Origin: Ferrovibrio sp046297895
Lineage (GTDB): Bacteria > Pseudomonadota > Alphaproteobacteria > Ferrovibrionales > Ferrovibrionaceae
NCBI RefSeq assembly: GCF_046297895.1
Contig: NZ_JBKBHC010000004.1
Location: 62,001 to 126,000 of the forward strand
Reading direction: 5' to 3'
DNA: 64,000 nucleotides
The translations under genes were made by a program, and so were the position numbers. Positions 43,952 to 51,847 of this stretch are shown in pieces (the stretch's first letter is position 1; every line of letters begins with the position of its first letter). The notes under the pieces are model-generated. The model had not been told where the DNA came from. It saw only the letters and a program-made list of their open reading frames with translations, and searched no databases.

Positions 43952-44118
43952 CGATCCTTCTTTTCATGATCCCGGCCGCGATCGGCCTGGGCCTGCTTGG
44001 CATGTTCGCTTTCCTGTGGGCGCTGAAATCCGGTCAGATGGATGACCTGGAAGGCGCCGGACGGCGCGTGCTGTTCGATGATGCTGACGCTGAATTGCGC
44101 GAAAGGAGCAAACAATGA
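43948..44118 (+). CDS. ccoS: cbb3 oxidase assembly protein CcoS
   Basis: 56 residues: 'MTILLFMIPAAIGLGLLGMF' forms the membrane helix, then 'FLWALKSGQMDDLEGAGRRV', the diagnostic CcoS segment. It overlaps ccoI by ATGA and the next small gene by 4 bases. It is required for cofactor insertion into cbb3. Confidence 0.9.
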   Translation: MTILLFMIPAAIGLGLLGMFAFLWALKSGQMDDLEGAGRRVLFDDADAELRERSKQ

Positions 44119-44312
44119 ATGAGAAGGCCATGGCCGTGATGGGCTATTGGGTAATGGCCGCGCTGGTGACAGTACTGGGGCTGCTTGGCATCGTTCTGGC
44201 GGCCGGAGCGCGGGATGGAGGCATGCAGGCCTTTGGCCTGGCCCTGGCGGCTTTCGCGGTCTTCTACGATTTCTGGGCGATCAACCGCAGTCACGAGCAA
44301 GATCGGGACTGA
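44115..44312 (+). CDS. Small membrane protein at the end of the cco operon
   Basis: 65 residues. The ATG overlaps the ccoS stop, and AAAGGAG inside ccoS serves as ribosome-binding site. Two hydrophobic stretches ('MAALVTVLGLLGIVLAAGA' and 'FGLALAAFAVFYDFWAI') suggest two membrane helices. No family recognised. Position suggests a cbb3 accessory role. The 63-base gap that follows, before the convergent flgN-like gene, holds only an imperfect GC-rich repeat. Confidence 0.7.
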   Translation: MNEKAMAVMGYWVMAALVTVLGLLGIVLAAGARDGGMQAFGLALAAFAVFYDFWAINRSHEQDRD

Positions 44313-44375
44313 TACGGCATCCCCGCTTGGCACTGCACGCGGATCGGACGGGGCCCGGGCCGTTTGAGCGTGGTC

Positions 44376-44933
44376 TCAGCAGACCTCGTTGTTGAACAGC
44401 GATACCGGCTGGCGCGCGCCGTAATTGGCGGTTAGGGCGGTCATGCTGCCGGTGCGGCCATAGCCGGTGCCGAGCTGACTTTGTTTGGTCGCACCTCGTA
44501 TCACGGCATCCAGCAGCATCTTGTTGGCGTCGCGCGCGGTACGCACCACGATCTCGTTGCGCTTGCCGACTTGCTGCATCTCGCCCAACAGCTGCTTCAG
44601 CTTCTCGCGCTCCGCTTCAGGCGCGCCATGCAGCGCATCCGGATGCTGTTTCAGCACCTTCTGCTTGTCGCGCAGCAGGCCGGCAATGATGCGCTTCTGC
44701 TCTGTGGTGCGCGGCAGGTTGTCGTAATCGTGGCGCTCCAGCATCGCAGTTTCCTGCTGCATGATGTCCTTTAGCTGGATCACCAGGTCGCTGAGTTCGG
44801 GCACCGTCGGCGGCACGGCACCTGCACCGCAATTGTCGGCCGGGCGTGGTCCGGTATCGATCCCCAGCCGCTGGGCAACGCGCGGGTTCACCGGCTGCGA
44901 TCGAGGGGCAGGGCTTTGCGGGCGATGGTTCAT
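44376..44933 (-). CDS. flgN: FlgN-like flagellar chaperone
   Basis: 185 residues, mostly helical from about 45 ('ELSDLVIQLKDIMQQETAML' to 'NEIVVRTARDANKMLLDAV'), with a Pro-rich N-terminus and short C-terminal tail. Length, helix content and position after flgJ match FlgN, the export chaperone of hook-filament junction proteins. It overlaps flgJ by 4 bases. Sequence similarity is weak, as is usual for FlgN. Confidence 0.65.
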   Translation of the reverse strand: MNHRPQSPAPRSQPVNPRVAQRLGIDTGPRPADNCGAGAVPPTVPELSDLVIQLKDIMQQETAMLERHDYDNLPRTTEQKRIIAGLLRDKQKVLKQHPDALHGAPEAEREKLKQLLGEMQQVGKRNEIVVRTARDANKMLLDAVIRGATKQSQLGTGYGRTGSMTALTANYGARQPVSLFNNEVC

Positions 44934-45259
44934 GACTGCGCCTCCTGCATTTTCAGGATCTGATCGTAGACCATATTGGCGATGCCGACGCCGCGGCCCC
45001 GGGCCATTTCCCGGCCATACTGCTCGTTCAGGAAAGACCGCCAGGTCGCTTCCGCCTGCCCGCCGCCCATCGGTCCATCGGTCTTGATGTCCTTCGACAT
45101 GAATTCGAAGAATTGCGACAGGAAGAAGGCCTCGAAATCCTCTGCCGCCTTGCGGGCGCTGCCGCCCTTGCGCAGGCTGGCCTCGCCGGCCATGCGGTCG
45201 GTCCGCGCCTGGTCGACGGCGTAGGCGTTCAGTGTGGCGCTAGAGCTGAGGGTCGACAT
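44930..45259 (-). CDS. flgJ: Rod-binding protein, FlgJ N-terminal domain only
   Basis: 109 residues from the ATG at 45259 (a GTG at 45262 is the alternative). 'AAEDFEAFFLSQFFEFMSKD' and 'FLNEQYGREMARGRGVGIAN' are the rod-capping domain signature. The muramidase half found in enterics is absent, as in most alphaproteobacteria, so another enzyme must open the peptidoglycan. It overlaps the flgI stop. Confidence 0.85.
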   Translation of the reverse strand: MSTLSSSATLNAYAVDQARTDRMAGEASLRKGGSARKAAEDFEAFFLSQFFEFMSKDIKTDGPMGGGQAEATWRSFLNEQYGREMARGRGVGIANMVYDQILKMQEAQS

Positions 45260-46596
45260 CACATCACCTGGATTTCGGCCTGCAGGGCGCCGGCGGCCTT
45301 GATCGCCTGCAGGATCGTGATCATGTCGCGGGGACCCACGCCAAGGGCGTTGAGGCCGTCGACCAGTTCCTTCAGTGACACGCCGCGCGGGATGATGCCG
45401 AGGCGGCGGTCGGCCTGTTCGTCGACCTGAATGTCGGTGCGCGGCACCACCACGGTCTGGGCGCCACCGCCGATCTGGCCGGGCACGGTTGCCGTGCCGG
45501 TGCCGGGAACAGCCTGGGTGATGGTGTCGAAGACGAAATTGCCCGATGCATCCTTCACCGGCTGGCCATCGGGGCCGATGCGCGGAACCTGCACGGTGCC
45601 GGTCGTTGCCGACGTGCCGGCGATGCCGGCCACGCTGGCCGGGCCCGGCGCGAAGGGATTAGGCTGCGAGACCTGCGGCGTCTCGGTGATGCGGATGGTG
45701 AGCGAGCCCTGGGCGATGGCGACCGTGTCGATACGCACATTGGTGCCCATCACGATGGTGCCCGAACGCTCGTCGATCACGACGCGCGCCATTTGGTCGG
45801 GTTCGACCTGCAACTGCTCGACTTCGGTCATGAAGCCGATGACGTCGCGGCGGTAGCGCTCCGGGATGTCGATATGCACGGTGCTGGGATCCAGCGCACG
45901 CGCGGTCGGCACGCCGGCAAGGGTGGATACGGCCTGGCTAATGCGGCGCGCGGTGGTCAGGTCCGGATTCTTCAGCGCCAGGCGCAGCACCGGCAGCGAG
46001 GCCAGTTCGAAACCGACTTCGCGTTCGACGATGGCGCCATTGGCGATGCGGCCCGACGTCGGCACGCCGCGCGTGACCTGAGCCGCGGCGCCCTGGGCGC
46101 GGAAACCGCTGATCGCGATGGCGCCCTGCGCCACGCCATAGACCTCGCCGTCGGCGCCGAGCAGGGGAGTCACCAGCAGGGTTCCGCCCTGCAGGCTCTT
46201 GGCATCGCCCATGGTCGAGACATTGACATCGATGCGGCTGCCGTGACGGGCGAAGGGGGGGAGCGAAGCCGTGACCATCACGGCGGCAAGGTTTTGGGTC
46301 CGGAACGTGCCGGCATCGCGAATGTTGACGCCGAAACGCTCCAGCATCGCCTGCAGGCTCTGCCGGGTGAAGGGGGCGTTGGTCAGGCTGTCGCCGGTGC
46401 CATCCAGGCCGACCACGAGGCCATAGCCGACCAGCATGTTGTCGCGGATGCCCTCGAAATCGGCGATATCCTTGATGCGGGAGCCGGCCTGGGCCGGCAT
46501 GGCGGCAAGTGCGCTCAGCAACAGGCAGCCACTCAAGGCCGCCATGGCCAGGCGCTGCAGCAGGGGCTTGAACCGGTTATGGGCGAAGCGGAACAT
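45259..46596 (-). CDS. flgI: Flagellar P-ring protein FlgI
   Basis: 445 residues from the ATG at 46596, with GGAAG 7 bases upstream; the frame extends to 46662 without similarity. Signal peptide ends near 'ALAAMPAQAG', then 'SRIKDIADFEGIRDNMLVGY' and 'GLVVGLDGTGDSL', which open mature FlgI. A Gly/Thr/Pro-rich insertion around 320-390 ('GPASVAGIAGTSATTGT') is longer than in enteric FlgI. It forms the P ring in the periplasm. First gene of flgI-flgJ-flgN, divergent from fliX. Confidence 0.93.
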   Translation of the reverse strand: MFRFAHNRFKPLLQRLAMAALSGCLLLSALAAMPAQAGSRIKDIADFEGIRDNMLVGYGLVVGLDGTGDSLTNAPFTRQSLQAMLERFGVNIRDAGTFRTQNLAAVMVTASLPPFARHGSRIDVNVSTMGDAKSLQGGTLLVTPLLGADGEVYGVAQGAIAISGFRAQGAAAQVTRGVPTSGRIANGAIVEREVGFELASLPVLRLALKNPDLTTARRISQAVSTLAGVPTARALDPSTVHIDIPERYRRDVIGFMTEVEQLQVEPDQMARVVIDERSGTIVMGTNVRIDTVAIAQGSLTIRITETPQVSQPNPFAPGPASVAGIAGTSATTGTVQVPRIGPDGQPVKDASGNFVFDTITQAVPGTGTATVPGQIGGGAQTVVVPRTDIQVDEQADRRLGIIPRGVSLKELVDGLNALGVGPRDMITILQAIKAAGALQAEIQVM

Positions 46597-46650
46597 ATCG
46601 CATCTTCCTTTACGCTCGCGGCTATCGCAGCCGCCTCTCGCAACAGGTAA

Positions 46651-46666
46651 TGCGAAGCTCATGCCA
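46651..46666 (-). promoter_or_regulatory. Sigma-54 promoter of flgI
   Basis: On the minus strand TGGCATGAGCTTCGCA has GG and GC exactly 10 bases apart and shares TGGCAYGAGCT with the flgF promoter at 51141. Expected start near 46640, about 44 bases before the flgI ATG. The matching element in two flagellar operons supports sigma-54 control of ring, rod and hook genes as in Caulobacter. Confidence 0.72.
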
Positions 46667-46718
46667 ATGGTTAATTGATTGAATTATAATGGATTTGATT
46701 GCAATGCGGGGTGTCATG

Positions 46719-46733
46719 CGGCAAAAAATGCCG
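46719..46733. promoter_or_regulatory. Palindrome CGGCA-N5-TGCCG between flgI and fliX
   Basis: CGGCAAAAAATGCCG is a perfect 5-bp repeat with a 5-base A-rich spacer, about 85 bases upstream of the predicted flgI start and 58 bases before fliX. The same pattern recurs at 51241. It resembles the ftr enhancers bound by the sigma-54 activator FlbD. Confidence 0.55.
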
Positions 46734-46790
46734 GCTTTACCCGGCCAGTCTTATCGGGCACCATGCAGGACGTAACGGATCGCAAATCCC

Positions 46791-47222
46791 ATGAGCATCG
46801 ACAAAGTCAAAGGTCCAGGCAGCATTGCCCCGGGGGCGCCCAAACGCACGACCGGCGCCGGCGGCGCCGGCGGGGCCAGTTTTGCTAGCCTGCTGAAGGG
46901 CGCCGATAAACCGACGGGTCAGGCGCCGCAGGTTGCGCCCATGGCGGCACTGGACGCCATGCTGACCATCCAGGCAGTCGACGAGCAGACCGGCGGCCGG
47001 CAGAACCGCCAGCGCGCCTTCCGGCGTGGTTCTACCCTGCTCGAGAAACTGGACGAAATCCGCCATGGCCTTCTGGAGGGCCGCATCCCGGCAGCCCGGC
47101 TTCAGTCGCTGGCCCAGGCCCTGCGGAGTGAAAAAATGGCGGTTGAGGATCCCCAACTGGCGGAACTGATGGCCGAGATCGAACTGCGCTGTGAAGTGGA
47201 ATTGGCCAAGCTAGGCCTCTGA
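46791..47222 (+). CDS. fliX: Flagellar assembly regulator FliX
   Basis: 143 residues: a Gly/Ala/Pro-rich flexible start, then the FliX helical domain ('LDAMLTIQAVDEQTGGRQNR', 'LLEKLDEIRHGLLEGRIPAA', 'DPQLAELMAEIELRCEVELA'). In Caulobacter FliX is a trans-acting partner of the sigma-54 activator FlbD and couples basal-body completion to hook and filament genes. The fliX/flgI divergent layout here is the same. Confidence 0.85.
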   Translation: MSIDKVKGPGSIAPGAPKRTTGAGGAGGASFASLLKGADKPTGQAPQVAPMAALDAMLTIQAVDEQTGGRQNRQRAFRRGSTLLEKLDEIRHGLLEGRIPAARLQSLAQALRSEKMAVEDPQLAELMAEIELRCEVELAKLGL

Positions 47223-47294
47223 ATGAAATAGTCCGTAAGCGGATTGTTCACAATTTTTTCAAAAAATCAAAGGCTTCCAGTGGGTTCGATGGCC

Positions 47295-47323
47295 TTGCCC
47301 CGGACCGGGCCGATTCATATACT
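47295..47323 (+). promoter_or_regulatory. Sigma-70 promoter of dksA with GC-rich discriminator
   Basis: TTGCCC (47295-47300) and TATACT (47318-47323) are separated by 17 bases, a good housekeeping promoter, with start near 47330. The bases just after the -10 are CCCGCGCGCCGCGG. Such GC-rich discriminators are typical of promoters repressed by ppGpp and DksA, so feedback on dksA is plausible. Confidence 0.65.
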
Positions 47324-47379
47324 CCCGCGCGCCGCGGCCGGGGGTCCGGAGTCGCCGCGGCGCCTGGAGGGTCTCTTAC

Positions 47380-47799
<420 letters not shown>

Positions 47800-47822
47800 G
47801 GCATCGCAGCCCTGAAATGACG

Positions 47823-47850
47823 AAAAGGCCGGTCTTCTGACCGGCCTTTT
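47823..47850. terminator. Bidirectional rho-independent terminator between dksA and flgH
   Basis: AAAAGGCCGGTC and GACCGGCCTTTT pair perfectly over 12 bp with a TTCT loop, 24 bases after dksA. A-rich and T-rich flanks make it work in both directions, so it can also end flgF-flgG-flgA-flgH, whose last stop is at 47949. A second hairpin GCCCGC-ATT-GCGGGC lies at 47916-47930. Confidence 0.92.
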
Positions 47851-47948
47851 GCGTTTTACACCCCTGGCGTTTTGCCGCGGACCGCATCCTGCGATCCTGA
47901 CGCACGTTCTGGCGCGCCCGCATTGCGGGCGGGGTGGGGTACCTCCGC

Positions 47949-48734
47949 TCAGAACGGAGAGATGATGTCGAAGATCTGCTGACCCCAGCGACCCTGCTGC
48001 ACGTCAGTGAGCTGGCCGCGGCCGCCATAGGAGATGCGGGCTTCCGCCATCTGCGTATGGGCAACCGTATTGGTGGCAGTGATGTCTTCCGGCCGCACGA
48101 TGCCCTTGATCAGCAATTCGCGGATTTCATTGTTGACCCGGATCTCCTGACGACCCTGCACGACCATATTGCCATTGGGCAGTATCTGGGTGACCAGAGC
48201 GGCGACGCTCAACGTGATCTGTTCCTGGCGGTTGATCTGCCCCTGGCCCTGCACGCCTGACGACGAGTTCATGCCGACGAGGTTATCGGCATCGGCGCCA
48301 TTGAAGATGCGGGTGAGCGCACCGGCCTCGAGGCCGAGGAAGTTCGGCAGACCGGCCGACTCGCTGTTGTCACGCGAGGTCGTGGTGTTGTTCTGCAACT
48401 GCGCGCGTTCCTGGATATTGATGTTGACCGTCAGGATGTCGCCGACCTTGGTGGCGCGTGGATCCTTGAAGAATTGACGCGCGCCAGGGCGCCACAGCGA
48501 ATTGGCGTGGCGCGGCGTTACTTCCGGGGCCGGCATCGGCAGGCTGACGGCGCGGTAGTCGCGCTGTTCCGACGGATTGTCGATCTTGCTCAGCGGCGGC
48601 GCGGAACCGACATCGGCCAGCCGGCTGATGTTGCCGCAGGCGCCAAGTGCGAGGGCAATCGCGGCTATGCCGGCAAAGCGGAATGCGTGGGCGAAAGTCG
48701 TGCCGGTGTGGGCGGTGGGGATCGAGCGGAGCAT
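47949..48734 (-). CDS. flgH: Flagellar L-ring lipoprotein FlgH
   Basis: 261 residues from the ATG at 48734, preceded by AAGGAAA. The lipobox 'ALGAC' places the lipidated Cys near residue 33. Conserved 'LWRPGARQFFKDPRATKVGD', 'ILTVNINIQERAQLQN' and 'GNMVVQGRQEIRVNNEIREL' identify FlgH. It forms the outer-membrane ring. Last gene of the flgF-flgG-flgA-flgH unit. Confidence 0.93.
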   Translation of the reverse strand: MLRSIPTAHTGTTFAHAFRFAGIAAIALALGACGNISRLADVGSAPPLSKIDNPSEQRDYRAVSLPMPAPEVTPRHANSLWRPGARQFFKDPRATKVGDILTVNINIQERAQLQNNTTTSRDNSESAGLPNFLGLEAGALTRIFNGADADNLVGMNSSSGVQGQGQINRQEQITLSVAALVTQILPNGNMVVQGRQEIRVNNEIRELLIKGIVRPEDITATNTVAHTQMAEARISYGGRGQLTDVQQGRWGQQIFDIISPF

Positions 48735-48761
48735 GGCTGTTTCCTTTTTGCTCGGCATAGG

Positions 48762-49535
48762 TCAGTTCGAGACGATCATATTGGGGGCGGTGATGACCTG
48801 AACCTGGTTCAAGCCGATCACGGTCGCCTGCACGGTCTTTTTGCTCTGTACATTCATCACCTGAATCACATCGCCCATGCTACCGGCCTCCATGGCGCGG
48901 CCGGTGGTGGTGATGGTCAGTCCCGGGCCCTGCGCCACCATCGTGACGAGTCCGTTCTTGGTGATCACTTCCGGCTTGCCGATGTCGCTGGTGCGCAGCG
49001 GCCGGCCGGCGGCCAGCGGCCGGCGTGGGCTGTGGCCAATCAGATCCTCGACGCGGTCGATATAGCCGCCGCCATAGCGGCCAGCCGGAACCCTGATCCA
49101 TTCGATATCGGACTTGGTGATGGTTTCCCCGGCAGCCACGCGGTTTTTCAGCACGGGCAGGGATTCCACGTTCTGCGCCCGGCCGCTGAACCTTACGGCC
49201 TCATTGCGGCCAGGTGTGGTCAGCGAAGCCATGAAGCGACCGCTGCGCGAGTCGAAGGAGAAACTCTCGACCTGCAACACGGCCTGGGCCGTCGCCGGGA
49301 CCTCGATATAGTTGTCCATTCCGTGGAAATAGATATCCACCGGCTGGCCGCCATTGCGCTGCTGCACAAGCTCGGCGATCCGGCGGGCCACTTCACGCTC
49401 GCCGATGACGCGGCCAGCGCCGCCGCCCACCGAGGCGACCTGGGTCTGTGCCGCGGCCGGCGGGATATTGGCCATGGGCAATACCATGGCTGCGGTTGCG
49501 AAACCGGCGAGAAGCAGAGTGCGAAGCGAGGCCAT
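48762..49535 (-). CDS. flgA: Flagellar P-ring chaperone FlgA
   Basis: 257 residues. Signal peptide ends about 'IPPAAAQTQ'. The SAF domain is visible as 'LPVLKNRVAAGETITKSDIE' and 'RPLRTSDIGKPEVITKNGLV', with 'GDVIQVMNVQSKKTVQATVI' at the C-terminus. It assists FlgI polymerisation in the periplasm. Located between flgG and flgH. Confidence 0.9.
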   Translation of the reverse strand: MASLRTLLLAGFATAAMVLPMANIPPAAAQTQVASVGGGAGRVIGEREVARRIAELVQQRNGGQPVDIYFHGMDNYIEVPATAQAVLQVESFSFDSRSGRFMASLTTPGRNEAVRFSGRAQNVESLPVLKNRVAAGETITKSDIEWIRVPAGRYGGGYIDRVEDLIGHSPRRPLAAGRPLRTSDIGKPEVITKNGLVTMVAQGPGLTITTTGRAMEAGSMGDVIQVMNVQSKKTVQATVIGLNQVQVITAPNMIVSN

Positions 49536-49564
49536 GGCGGATCTCCGTTTGGCGTATCAGGGCA

Positions 49565-50350
49565 TCAGCGCAGACGGGTTGCGGTCTGCAGCATCTCGTC
49601 TGATGCCGTGATGGTCTTGGAATTCATTTCATAGGCGCGCTGCGCCGTGATCAGGTTGGTGATTTCCTGCACCGGATTCACGTTCGAGGTTTCCACATAA
49701 CCCTGGCGCAGGGTACCGAAGCCCACGGCATTCGGATTGCCCACGGTGGGCTGGCCCGAAGCTGCGGTTTCCAGGAACAGATTGTCGCCCGTCGCCTCCA
49801 GGCCGGCATCGTTGATGAAGGTCGCCAGCTGGATCTGGCCCAGCTGCTGGGCATTTGCCTGACCAGCGATGCGGGCCTCGACGATGCCGGTGGCATCGAT
49901 GCTGACCGACAGGGCGCCCTGCGGCACGGTGATCGCGGGATTAAGCAGATAGCCATCGGTGGTGACCATCTGGCCCTGTGCGTTGATCTGGAACGATCCG
50001 GCGCGGGTATAGGCGGTTTCGCCCGAGGGCAGGGTGACCTGGAAATAGCCTTTGCCGCTGATGGCCAGGTCATAGGTGTTGCCCGTCAGGGTCAGGTTGC
50101 CCTGTTCGTGGATGCGGTAGACGCCGGCGGTGCGCACGCCGACGCCGATCTGGATGCCCGACGGCACGATGGTATTGGCATCCGACGAAGAGGCGCCCGG
50201 ACGGCGCATGTTCTGATACAGCAGGTCCTGGAATTCGGCACGCTGGCGCTTGAACGCCGTCGTGCTCATGTTGGCGATATTGTTCGAGATCACCTCGACA
50301 TTGAGCTGCTGGGCCATCATGCCGGTGGCGCCGGTGCTGAGCGAACGCAT
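49565..50350 (-). CDS. flgG: Distal rod protein FlgG
   Basis: 261 residues, the usual FlgG length. N-terminal 'LSTGATGMMAQQLNVEVISN' plus 'NIANMSTTAFKRQRAEFQDL' and C-terminal 'EITNLITAQRAYEMNSKTIT' are the axial-family signatures that pair to form the coiled coil. It builds the distal rod. Gap of 25 bases to flgF upstream. Confidence 0.94.
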   Translation of the reverse strand: MRSLSTGATGMMAQQLNVEVISNNIANMSTTAFKRQRAEFQDLLYQNMRRPGASSSDANTIVPSGIQIGVGVRTAGVYRIHEQGNLTLTGNTYDLAISGKGYFQVTLPSGETAYTRAGSFQINAQGQMVTTDGYLLNPAITVPQGALSVSIDATGIVEARIAGQANAQQLGQIQLATFINDAGLEATGDNLFLETAASGQPTVGNPNAVGFGTLRQGYVETSNVNPVQEITNLITAQRAYEMNSKTITASDEMLQTATRLR

Positions 50351-50375
50351 GGTCGGTTCTCCTGCTCTTTAAGTC

Positions 50376-51101
50376 TTACGCCGTGCGCCCAAGCCGCTGG
50401 ATTGCGGTGCGCATGCGTTCATGTTCTGAGTCCATCAGGCTTTGCGTGCCCTGGTACTGCCGGAGCAGTTCCATCATCGCCGTCATCTCGACGATCGGCT
50501 CGACGTTGGAAGCCTCCAGCATGCCCTGTACCAGCGTGCTGCTGGCCGGCGCGGCCTGCGGCTCCTGGCTGGTGGCATAAAGGCCCTGAGCGGTTTTGCG
50601 CAGTTCCTGGTCGCTTTCGAAAGTGACCAGGTCGATCTTGGCGACTTGCTGCTGGCCGACCGTGATGGTGCCGTCGGCGGCGACGGTCGGGACATCCTGG
50701 GCATCCTGTGGCAGGACGATATCGCGGCCACGGTTATCCAGAACGGGGTGACCGCCCGTGGTCACGAGGCGACGGTCGGCGTCCAGGCGCAGGTGGCCGT
50801 CTCGGGTGTAGCGGCGGCCTTGCGGGGTGTCGACGGTGAGGTAGCCGTTGCCGGTGATGGCGAGGTCGAAGGTGTTGCCGGTCTGCTCGAGTTTGCCGAT
50901 ACGCGTATCGCGCAGAACGGCGAAGTCATTGACAAAACTGACCTTCTTGGCGTCGTTCGGGCCTTTCAGGTACTCCTCGAACATCACCCGCTCGCCCTTG
51001 TAGGCGTTCGAGTTCATGTTCGCCAGGTTGTTGGCCAGAACATCCATCTCGCGCCGCATGCTCGAGAGGCGGGACAGGCCGATATAGGTCGTATTCTCCA
51101 T
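50376..51101 (-). CDS. flgF: Proximal rod protein FlgF
   Basis: 241 residues. 'LSSMRREMDVLANNLANMNS' at the N-terminus, 'LAITGNGYLTVDTPQGRRYT' in the middle and 'PIVEMTAMMELLRQYQGTQS' near the end. First gene of the flgF-flgG-flgA-flgH unit, about 29 bases downstream of the predicted sigma-54 start; GGAG precedes the ATG. Confidence 0.93.
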   Translation of the reverse strand: MENTTYIGLSRLSSMRREMDVLANNLANMNSNAYKGERVMFEEYLKGPNDAKKVSFVNDFAVLRDTRIGKLEQTGNTFDLAITGNGYLTVDTPQGRRYTRDGHLRLDADRRLVTTGGHPVLDNRGRDIVLPQDAQDVPTVAADGTITVGQQQVAKIDLVTFESDQELRKTAQGLYATSQEPQAAPASSTLVQGMLEASNVEPIVEMTAMMELLRQYQGTQSLMDSEHERMRTAIQRLGRTA

Positions 51102-51140
51102 GGCTCCAAACTCGCGTTTAGCCGTTGTCGGGCTTTCATT

Positions 51141-51156
51141 TGCAGAGCTCGTGCCA
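51141..51156 (-). promoter_or_regulatory. Sigma-54 promoter of flgF
   Basis: On the minus strand TGGCACGAGCTCTGCA matches the consensus TGGCACG-N4-TTGCA at all but one conserved base, with GG and GC 10 bases apart. Predicted start about 51130. On the plus strand a weaker GG-N10-GC pair around 51190-51205 could serve fliL but is not convincing. Confidence 0.8.
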
Positions 51157-51238
51157 ATTGATTTTATGCCGGAAAACGGGGAATAAATTTGGTTAATTTG
51201 CCGCAGGGGGGCATTTTGGCCGGGCGTGGAGCCGATGA

Positions 51239-51257
51239 CCCGGCAAATTCTGCCGGG
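51239..51257. promoter_or_regulatory. Palindrome CCCGGCA-N5-TGCCGGG between flgF and fliL
   Basis: CCCGGCAAATTCTGCCGGG is a perfect 7-bp inverted repeat with a 5-base spacer, about 118 bases upstream of the predicted flgF start and 78 bases before fliL. The core CGGCA-N5-TGCCG is identical in layout to the element at 46719. It is a likely enhancer for a FlbD-type activator. Confidence 0.6.
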
Positions 51258-51334
51258 CGGTGATAAAGTGTTAACTCTGCGGCCTTACCAATGGCAGCCT
51301 AGACTGAACAGGCAGAGGCCAGGGATTCGCCGGC

Positions 51335-51832
51335 ATGAGTGACGAGACCGAAGGCCAAGAGGGCGGCGAAGAGCTCGAAGGCAAGAAGAAGAAGGGCAAG
51401 CGCGCGATTGTCATCATCGCGGCTGCCGTTCTGCTGCTGCTGGTTCTGGGCGGCGGCGGCGCGGCCTATTTCTTCCTTTTCGCCGGCAGCAGCGAGGAGG
51501 CAGAGGTCAAGCCCGAGCCGCCGAAAGTGACGGTCTTCTATGACCTGCCGGACATTCTGGTGAATCTGAATTCCACCGGCCGCCAGGCGTCCTATCTCAA
51601 GCTCAAGGTGGCGCTGGAACACAACGATCCGCTGGCAACGCCCAAGCTGAACGAATTGCTGCCGCGTGTGACCGATAACTTCCAGATCTATCTGCGCGAA
51701 TTGCGGCCCGACGATCTGGTTGGTTCGGCCGGCCTGTACCGGCTGAAGGAAGAATTGCTGATCCGCGTCAACCAGGCGGTGGCACCGATCAAGATCAATG
51801 ATGTCCTGTTCAAGGAGATGTTGATCCAGTGA
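51335..51832 (+). CDS. fliL: Flagellar basal body protein FliL
   Basis: 165 residues: a charged start ('EGQEGGEELEGKKKKGKRA'), one membrane helix ('IVIIAAAVLLLLVLGGGGAA'), and a periplasmic FliL domain ending 'INDVLFKEMLIQ'. It associates with the stator around the basal body. First gene of fliL-fliM-DUF6468-motE. Confidence 0.92.
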   Translation: MSDETEGQEGGEELEGKKKKGKRAIVIIAAAVLLLLVLGGGGAAYFFLFAGSSEEAEVKPEPPKVTVFYDLPDILVNLNSTGRQASYLKLKVALEHNDPLATPKLNELLPRVTDNFQIYLRELRPDDLVGSAGLYRLKEELLIRVNQAVAPIKINDVLFKEMLIQ

Positions 51833-51847
51833 CCAAGCGAGGCAGTC

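Noticed and set aside
51190..51205. Plus-strand GG-N10-GC pair as a fliL promoter
   Set aside because: Only TGG and GCA match; the rest of the -24 and -12 boxes does not. It was kept as a remark under the flgF promoter only.
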